A stretch of 64,000 nucleotides of DNA. Origin: Microbacterium sorbitolivorans. Its GTDB lineage: Bacteria; Actinomycetota; Actinomycetes; Actinomycetales; Microbacteriaceae. The DNA lies in contig NZ_KZ848475.1 of the NCBI RefSeq assembly GCF_003327285.1, positions 186,001 to 250,000 of the forward strand. Direction: 5' to 3'. Below are positions 58,763-64,000 of this stretch, one piece after another. The notes beneath the pieces are model-generated. The model worked only from the letters and a program-made list of their open reading frames with translations. It was not told the origin of the DNA and did no database searches. Both the position numbers and the translations under genes were made by a program. Positions within the stretch are counted from its first letter, which is position 1; each line of letters starts with the position of its first letter.

Positions 58763-59707
58763 CTACAGCTTCCGCAGCAGCACGCTCTCGACCGAGTGCT
58801 CCGGGCCCTTACGCAGCACGAGGGTGCCGCGGTGCTTGGTCGGCTCGACGTTTTCGGTGAGGTTCGGCAGGTTGATCTCGCGCCAGATCCCGCGCGCGGT
58901 CTCGATAGCCTCGGCGTCGGAGAGGTGCTGGAACACCTTGAAGTATGACTCGGGGTTCGCGAACGCGCCCTCGCGGAACTTCAGGAAGCGATTCACGAAC
59001 CACTGCTCGATGTGCGCGGTCTCGGCGTCGACGAAGATCGAGAAGTCGAAGAGGTCGCTGACGGCGACGTCGTTCGGCGCGGGCGGCGGTTGCAGCACGT
59101 TGAGGCCCTCGACGATGAGCACGTCGGGCTGGCGCACGACGACGGCCGCGTCGGGCATGATGTCGTACTTCATGTGCGAGTAGAACGGCGCGCGTACCTC
59201 GGGCTCGCCCGACTTCACGCGCGTCACGAAGTCGACGAGCGCGCGGCGGTCGTACGACTCGGGGAAGCCCTTGCGGCTCATGATGCCGCGGCGCTCGAGC
59301 TCGGCGTTCGGGTAGAGGAACCCGTCGGTCGTCACGAGCTCGACGCGCGGGGTATCCGCCCACCGGCTCATCAATTCGCGCAGCAGGCGCGCGACGGTGG
59401 ACTTCCCGACGGCGACGGATCCGGCGACGCCAACGACGAACGGGATCCGCGGTTGGTCCTCGCCGAGGAAGGTCGCGACCTCGGATCCGATCTGGCGAGT
59501 CCCCGCGGCCCACGCGCTGAGCAGGCGGCTGAGCGGCAGGTAGACGTCGCGCACCTCGTTGACGTCGAGGCGGTCGCCGAGCCCGCGGATCTGCACGATC
59601 TCCTGCTCGGTCAGCGGCTGGTCCATGCCGCGCGCGAGTCGCGCCCACTCGGTGCGGGGAATATCGCGGTAGAGCGAGAGCTGCAGTGAACTGCTATCAG
59701 CCGTCAT
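58763..59707 (-). CDS. coaA: Pantothenate kinase (type I)
   Basis: CoaA phosphorylates pantothenate, the first step of CoA synthesis. The product is 314 aa from ATG 59707. Walker A is VGVAGSVAVGKSTVARLL near residues 93-110, followed by VTTDGFLYPNAELERRGIM and RKGFPESYDRRALV. SHMKYDIMPDA and DVLIVEGLNVLQ are also type I hallmarks, and the end is the conserved LRKGPEHSVESVLLRKL. It is divergent from the Ppx/GppA gene. Confidence 0.96.
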   Translation of the reverse strand: MTADSSSLQLSLYRDIPRTEWARLARGMDQPLTEQEIVQIRGLGDRLDVNEVRDVYLPLSRLLSAWAAGTRQIGSEVATFLGEDQPRIPFVVGVAGSVAVGKSTVARLLRELMSRWADTPRVELVTTDGFLYPNAELERRGIMSRKGFPESYDRRALVDFVTRVKSGEPEVRAPFYSHMKYDIMPDAAVVVRQPDVLIVEGLNVLQPPPAPNDVAVSDLFDFSIFVDAETAHIEQWFVNRFLKFREGAFANPESYFKVFQHLSDAEAIETARGIWREINLPNLTENVEPTKHRGTLVLRKGPEHSVESVLLRKL

Positions 59708-59730
59708 TCGTCCGATTTTACGGCCACCAC

Positions 59731-59788
59731 GGGGTCGCCATAAAACGTCGCCTCTGATGCCGCCGAGGCGACGTTTTTTGGCGACCCC
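59731..59788. repeat. Intergenic palindrome between coaA and ppx
   Basis: 23-bp arms with a 12-nt loop and one mismatch (ggggtcgccataaaacgtcg and complement). It lies in the shared divergent promoter region, so it may be an operator for both genes or a mobile palindrome. Only one copy is in the window. Confidence 0.75.
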
Positions 59789-59809
59789 CAATAGCGCTAA
59801 GTTTTTCCT

Positions 59810-60739
59810 ATGCGCCTCGGGGTTCTCGACATCGGATCGAACACTGTCCACCTGCTCGTCGCCAATACGCAGCCGGGCGGACGGCCGCTCGCGAAGACGA
59901 GCGAGAAGTCGACCCTGCGCCTGATGCGGTACCTCACCGACGACGGATCCATCTCCGACGAGGGCATCGAATGCATCCTCGCGGCAGTGCGGCGCGCCCG
60001 CGCGGTCGCCGAGACCGAGCAGGTCGACGAGCTTCTCGCGACGGCGACGAGCGCGATCCGCGAATCGACGAACGGCCCGAAGGTCATCGCCCTCATCGAA
60101 GAGGCGATCGGCCAACAGCTCCAGGTGCTGACGGGCCCCGAGGAGGCGCGCTTCACCTTCCTCGCGCTGCGCCGCTGGTTCGGCTGGTCGGCCGGGCAGA
60201 TCCTCATGTTCGACATCGGCGGCGGATCCCTCGAGATCGCCGGCGGATCCGACGAGTTCCCCGAGCTCGCCGAATCCGTGCCGCTCGGGGCTGGCCGCAT
60301 GACGGTCGAGTTCCTGCCGCAGGATCCGCCCGGCGATGCCGCCGTCGAAAAGCTCGCGTTCCACTCGGAAGAGACGCTCGCGGCCGTTGCCGCGCGCTTC
60401 GGGCGGATCCCCTCCCCCGATCACGTCGTCGGATCCTCGAAGACGATCCGCTCGCTCGCTCGCCTCGTCGGCTACAAGCGCAGCGGCTGGGGCGGCGCCG
60501 CACGGTGGATGCTGCCGCAGCAGGAGCTCGAGTCGTGGATCCCCGTGCTCGCGCGCGTGCCCGCCACGTCGCGCCAAGAACTGCCCGGCATCACGCCCGA
60601 GCGCACCTTCCAAATCACGGCCGGCGCGGTCGTGCTGAACGAGGCGATGAAGGCGCTCAACGTGTCCGAGCTCGAGGTCAGTCCGTGGGCCCTCCGCGAG
60701 GGCATCCTCCTGCGCTACGCGGAGGACATGGGCTGGTAA
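59810..60739 (+). CDS. Ppx/GppA-family phosphatase
   Basis: A 309-aa ASKHA-fold phosphatase acting on polyphosphate or pppGpp. The nucleotide-binding motifs are LGVLDIGSNTVHLLVAN, ATATSAIRESTN and LMFDIGGGSLEIAGGSDE. It has only the two N-terminal domains, as in the short actinobacterial Ppx1/Ppx2 forms. The choice between exopolyphosphatase and pppGpp phosphatase cannot be made from sequence. It is transcribed alone and ends at the 122-bp repeat region. Confidence 0.88.
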   Translation: MRLGVLDIGSNTVHLLVANTQPGGRPLAKTSEKSTLRLMRYLTDDGSISDEGIECILAAVRRARAVAETEQVDELLATATSAIRESTNGPKVIALIEEAIGQQLQVLTGPEEARFTFLALRRWFGWSAGQILMFDIGGGSLEIAGGSDEFPELAESVPLGAGRMTVEFLPQDPPGDAAVEKLAFHSEETLAAVAARFGRIPSPDHVVGSSKTIRSLARLVGYKRSGWGGAARWMLPQQELESWIPVLARVPATSRQELPGITPERTFQITAGAVVLNEAMKALNVSELEVSPWALREGILLRYAEDMGW

Positions 60740-60743
60740 GCCC

Positions 60744-61200
60744 CGCGCCCGAGCAGCGGAGTTGACCCCGAACTGCGGATGATCCAGTCCTCCGGATCCG
60801 CAATTACGGACCATCTCCGCAGTTAGGGTCACAGCGCGGGCCGCGCGGCGCAGGATCCGCGCGTGTGGCTCAAACTGCGGAAGTGACCCCGAACTACGGA
60901 AAGAAACCCCTCGCGGATCCGCAGATCCGGGCCAGCTCCGTGATTAGGGGCCACAGCGCAGGGCGCGCGGGGCAGGATCCGCGGGGCAGACCCGGAACTG
61001 CGGACATGACCCCATACTGCGGAAAGAAACCCCTCACGGATCCGCAGATCCGGGCCAACTCCGCTGTTGCGGGTCACAGCGCGGGCCGCGCGGCGCCGGA
61101 TCCGCGGGGCAGACCCGGAACTGCGGACATGACCCCGTACTGCGGAAGACTCGAGCACGCGGATCCGCAGATAGGGGCCAACTCCGCACGTACGGCCCAC
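60744..61200. repeat. About 122-bp tandem repeat region (over three units)
   Basis: This 514-bp gap between the convergent ppx and glmM genes has no credible gene. It holds just over three copies of a 122-123-bp unit (the cacagcg segment recurs at 60830, 60952 and 61075). Each unit contains aactgcgga, an inverted tccgcagt-like partner, and the block gcggatccgcag with GGATCC at its centre. Units differ by scattered substitutions. Confidence 0.88.
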
Positions 61201-61208
61201 ACAACAAA

Positions 61209-61237
61209 AATGCACAGCCCCCAAGGGACTGTGCATT
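61209..61237 (-). terminator. Intrinsic terminator of glmM
   Basis: aatgcacag pairs with ctgtgcatt around a C/G-rich loop. On the minus strand it is followed by tttgttgt. It lies 17 nt past the glmM stop. Confidence 0.8.
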
Positions 61238-61253
61238 CTTGTTCCAGCGAGAA

Positions 61254-62609
61254 CTACAGCGCGAGGCGTTCGCGCACGATCTCGGCGAGGCCGGACGCGG
61301 CCTGCTCGGCCTCGTCGTGCGTGGCGGCCTCAACCATGACGCGCACGAGGGGCTCGGTGCCCGAGGGGCGCAGGAGCACGCGGCCCGAATCGCCCAGCTC
61401 GGCCTCGACAGCCTCGACGGCCGCCTGAACCTGCTCGTCGTCGACGCGCGTCTTGTCGACGCCCTTGACGTTGATCATCGTCTGCGGGAACACCGTCATG
61501 ATCGACGCGAGCTCGGCGAGGGTCTTGCCCGTGCGAGCCATCTCGGCCACCAGCTGCAGGCCCGTGAGGAGCCCGTCGCCCGTGGTCGAGTGGTCGTTCA
61601 TGATGACGTGGCCCGACTGCTCGCCGCCGAGCGAGTAGCCCGAACGGTTCATCTCTTCGAGAACGTAGCGGTCGCCGACGGCGGTCTGCACGACGCGGAT
61701 CCCACGCTCCTGCATCGCCACCTTGAGGCCAAGATTGCTCATGACCGTGGCGACGAGAGTGTCCTGCGCGAGCAGTCCGCGCTCGTGGAGCGACGCGGCG
61801 AGGATCGCCATGATCTGGTCGCCGTCGATCTGGTTGCCCTCGGCGTCGACCGCGAGGCAGCGGTCGGCGTCGCCATCGTGGGCGATGCCCACGTCGGCGC
61901 CGTGCTCGACGACGGCCTTCGAGATCACGTCGAGGTGCGTGGATCCGATGCCGTCGTTGATATTGATGCCGTCCGGATCCGCACCGATGACGGTCACGCG
62001 CGCGCCCGCGTCGGCGAACAGCTGCGGCGAGACGCCGCTCGCGGCGCCGTTCGCGCAGTCGATCACGACGTGCAGCCCGTCGAGGCGCGCGGGGAGCGTG
62101 CCCAGAAGGTGCAGCAGGTAGCGGTCTTCTGCGTCGGCGAATCGGCGGATCCGCCCCACATCGGCACCGGTGGGGAGCAGCTTGGGCTCGTCCATGTAGT
62201 GCTCGATGCGCTCCTCGACGATGTCGGGCAGCTTCACTCCGCCGCGGGCGAAGATCTTGATGCCGTTGTCGGGAGCGGGGTTGTGCGACGCCGAAATCAT
62301 GATGCCGAAGTCGGCATCGAAGTCGTTCACGAGGAACGCGAGAGCCGGCGTCGGGATCACACCCGCGTCATACACATCGACCCCGCTCGCAGCGAGCCCT
62401 GCCGAGACGGCGGCCCCCAGGAAGTCGCCCGAAATGCGCGGATCGCGTGCGATCACGGCCTTCGTGCGACGCCCCTGGGCGCGACGCGCCTCTGCAGAAC
62501 GCCCCTGGCCCAGGACGACAGCAGTCGCCTGGGCCAGGGAGAGAGCAAGGTCGGCGGTGAGGGCGCCATTGGCGAGCCCTCGCACACCATCCGTGCCGAA
62601 AAGAGCCAT
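61254..62609 (-). CDS. glmM: Phosphoglucosamine mutase
   Basis: GlmM converts glucosamine 6-phosphate to glucosamine 1-phosphate, the step after GlmS. The product is 451 aa. [16 protein letters not shown] is the start, [18 protein letters not shown] carries the phosphorylated Ser near residue 105, and [20 protein letters not shown] is the magnesium loop. GEQSGHVI binds sugar, and [17 protein letters not shown] binds phosphate. It lies 11 nt after rpsI, so it is probably co-transcribed with the ribosomal protein genes. Confidence 0.97.
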   Translation of the reverse strand: MALFGTDGVRGLANGALTADLALSLAQATAVVLGQGRSAEARRAQGRRTKAVIARDPRISGDFLGAAVSAGLAASGVDVYDAGVIPTPALAFLVNDFDADFGIMISASHNPAPDNGIKIFARGGVKLPDIVEERIEHYMDEPKLLPTGADVGRIRRFADAEDRYLLHLLGTLPARLDGLHVVIDCANGAASGVSPQLFADAGARVTVIGADPDGININDGIGSTHLDVISKAVVEHGADVGIAHDGDADRCLAVDAEGNQIDGDQIMAILAASLHERGLLAQDTLVATVMSNLGLKVAMQERGIRVVQTAVGDRYVLEEMNRSGYSLGGEQSGHVIMNDHSTTGDGLLTGLQLVAEMARTGKTLAELASIMTVFPQTMINVKGVDKTRVDDEQVQAAVEAVEAELGDSGRVLLRPSGTEPLVRVMVEAATHDEAEQAASGLAEIVRERLAL

Positions 62610-62620
62610 AGAGGGCTCGA

Positions 62621-63085
62621 TCAGCGCTTCGAGAACTGCGAAGCCTTGCGGGCCTTCTTGAGACCGGCCTTCTTACGCTCGATGACGCGGGCGTCACGGG
62701 TGAGGAAGCCAGCCTTCTTGAGGGCGGGACGGTTGTTCTCGCGGTCGATCTCGTTGAGCGCACGCGAGATCGCGAGACGCAACGCGCCGGCCTGGCCCGA
62801 GGGGCCGCCACCGCTGATGCGAGCGATCACGTCGTAGGCACCCGAGAGGCCGAGCAGCGTGAAGGGGTCGGTGATGAGCTGCTGGTGCAGCTTGTTGGGG
62901 AAGTACTCCGCGAGCTCACGGCCGTTGACCGTGAAGGAGCCCTCGCCGGGGATCAGGCGCGCGCGGGCAATAGCCTGCTTGCGGCGACCGACAGCAGCGC
63001 CGGGGACGCTAACCACGGGGCGCTCGGCGACAACCTCGGCCTCGGCCGGGGTCTCGGTGGTGTAGTTCTGAACGTCTTCAGTCAC
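62621..63085 (-). CDS. rpsI: Ribosomal protein S9
   Basis: A 154-aa 30S protein with an acidic N-terminal extension of about 30 residues before the core [37 protein letters not shown] is conserved, and the C-terminal tail [12 protein letters not shown] reaches the decoding site. The start is GTG 63085 with AAAGGA upstream. It follows rplM by 26 nt. Confidence 0.98.
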   Translation of the reverse strand: MTEDVQNYTTETPAEAEVVAERPVVSVPGAAVGRRKQAIARARLIPGEGSFTVNGRELAEYFPNKLHQQLITDPFTLLGLSGAYDVIARISGGGPSGQAGALRLAISRALNEIDRENNRPALKKAGFLTRDARVIERKKAGLKKARKASQFSKR

Positions 63086-63111
63086 GAGTTAGTCCTTTAA
63101 AGCCGCGGCGC

Positions 63112-63558
63112 TTACTGGGCGACCTGGTCGAAAGTGTACGTCTGGGGCTTCTGAGCGGCGTGGGGGTGCTCGGCACCCGCGTACACCTTCAGCTTCGCCA
63201 GCTGGTTGCGACCGAGGGTGTTCTTCGGAAGCATGCCGCGAACGGCCTTCTCCACGGCGCGAACCGGGTTGTTCTCGAGCAGCTCGGTGTAGCTGACCGA
63301 CTTCAGACCACCCGGGTAACCCGAGTGACGGTAGGCACGCTTGTTCTCGGCCTTGTTGCCCGTGAGGACGACCTTGTCAGCGTTGATGATGATGACGAAG
63401 TCACCCATGTCCATGTGGGGGGCGAAGGTCGTCTTGTGCTTGCCGCGCAGGAGCGCCGCAGCGTGCGAGGCGAGGCGGCCGAGAACGACGTCGTTGGCGT
63501 CGATCACGAGCCAGTCGCGCTGAGCGTCGCCAGCCTTCGGGGTGTAAGTGCGAGTCAC
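63112..63558 (-). CDS. rplM: Ribosomal protein L13
   Basis: A 148-aa 50S protein. [40 protein letters not shown] and [20 protein letters not shown] are diagnostic. GTG 63558 ([16 protein letters not shown]) gives the usual length and start; an extension to 63603 has no family support. The rplM-rpsI order is universal. The 247-bp gap upstream should hold the promoter, but I see no clear leader structure. Confidence 0.98.
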   Translation of the reverse strand: MTRTYTPKAGDAQRDWLVIDANDVVLGRLASHAAALLRGKHKTTFAPHMDMGDFVIIINADKVVLTGNKAENKRAYRHSGYPGGLKSVSYTELLENNPVRAVEKAVRGMLPKNTLGRNQLAKLKVYAGAEHPHAAQKPQTYTFDQVAQ

Positions 63559-63805
63559 GATAGTGCTGCTTTCTTGTCGAACGGAGAGGTTCGTGAATCC
63601 CACTCCGGGGCGGTTGACAGCGAAAATCGCGGCAACAAACCGGTGGAGGGCTCACGTTCGGATGCGCGACAGCGCGCGCACCAACAAGCAACGTTACCGG
63701 ATCCGACACCCGAGCGCGAACGGATCCGGCCTCTCACGACGGATTCCCACCTTCGGGCGGATCCGCTCACCGCCTCTCGAGGCAGCATCGGCAAGAATAG
63801 TGCGC

Positions 63806-64000
63806 ATGACTGAATCTCAGCCGCTCGTCGTCGCCTTCGACCTCGACGACACCCTCGCGCCATCGAAGTCGCCCGTCAACCCCCGAGTCGCCCAGCAACT
63901 CGTCGACCTCGCCCGACGCGTCGAAGTCGCCATCATCTCCGGCGGACAGATCAGCCAGTTCCGCAGCCAGGTCGTCGACAACCTCCCCGATGCCGCCGAC
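63806..64000 (+). CDS. HAD-superfamily hydrolase (N-terminal part)
   Basis: The first 65 codons of a gene that runs off the window. VAFDLDDTLAPSKSPV is HAD motif I with both catalytic Asp residues, and VAIISGGQISQF is motif II with Ser. The spacing and the SGGQ form resemble HAD-IIB phosphatases, including phosphomannomutase-like ones. No ribosome site is seen; AAGAAT 8 nt upstream may be a -10 box of a leaderless transcript. It diverges from rplM. Confidence 0.8.
   Translation, partial: MTESQPLVVAFDLDDTLAPSKSPVNPRVAQQLVDLARRVEVAIISGGQISQFRSQVVDNLPDAAD

Noticed and set aside
60865..61428. 187-aa open frame in the 122-bp repeat region
   Set aside because: It is repeat-derived, runs into the antisense of glmM and has no start signals or family pattern.
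63559..63805. Structured L13 leader before rplM
   Set aside because: I could not find a convincing conserved stem in this gap by eye.

Overview
The window is a gene-dense stretch of a high-GC (about 70% by eye) actinobacterial chromosome, most likely from the family Microbacteriaceae (Microbacterium or a close relative). Supporting signs are the order sucC-sucD-perM-purN-purH (perM, purN and purH are also neighbours in mycobacteria), a GuaB3-type IMP dehydrogenase paralogue next to guaB, a DtxR/IdeR-type iron box, leaderless promoters, GTG starts and many 4-nt ATGA/GTGA gene overlaps. I see no rRNA, tRNA, CRISPR array, prophage, integrase or transposase.

Layout. 1-7 kb: the end of a YrdB-like membrane protein, nagB, an L,D-transpeptidase, a GNAT acetyltransferase and a heterodimeric ABC exporter with one degenerate ATP site. 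7-13 kb: perM-purN-purH and sucCD. 13-17 kb: the iron-regulated efeUOB operon and an acyl-CoA dehydrogenase. 18-26 kb: a GH127 arabinofuranosidase under a LacI-type operator, an SseB protein, pcrA, a GntR regulator, a glycerophosphodiesterase and a Bax-inhibitor-1 protein. 26-30 kb: a secreted, probably sortase-anchored MINPP-type phytase, then an ArsR-SRPBCC pair flanked by two copies of one palindrome. 30-40 kb: an accessory block of a proline iminopeptidase-like hydrolase, an LLM flavin monooxygenase, a DszC-like flavoprotein and a complete peptide/nickel-type ABC importer, followed by an MFS protein. 40-48 kb: purine genes guaA, guaB and guaB3 with DUF3817, YbaK, SURF1 and THUMP-like methyltransferase genes. 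48-57 kb: groES under two CIRCE operators, mscS, and a long leftward run glmS-acpS-alr-tsaE-tsaB-rimI-tsaD. 57-64 kb: an L-talarate/galactarate dehydratase with its GntR regulator, coaA, a Ppx/GppA phosphatase, glmM, rpsI-rplM and the start of a HAD phosphatase.

Working together: nagB, glmS and glmM handle amino-sugar phosphates for wall precursors, alr supplies D-alanine and the L,D-transpeptidase cross-links peptidoglycan. tsaB, tsaD and tsaE make the tRNA t6A modification. purN, purH, guaA and guaB belong to purine synthesis.

The most unusual content is not a gene. The hexamer GGATCC occurs about ten times more often than composition predicts, in every reading frame. Intergenic spaces carry several families of palindromic or tandem repeats: a 63-bp unit at three loci, a 122-bp unit, a 51-bp palindrome twice, and an element of about 85 bp twice. 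One copy of the last lies in frame inside tsaB, next to a second large inverted repeat.
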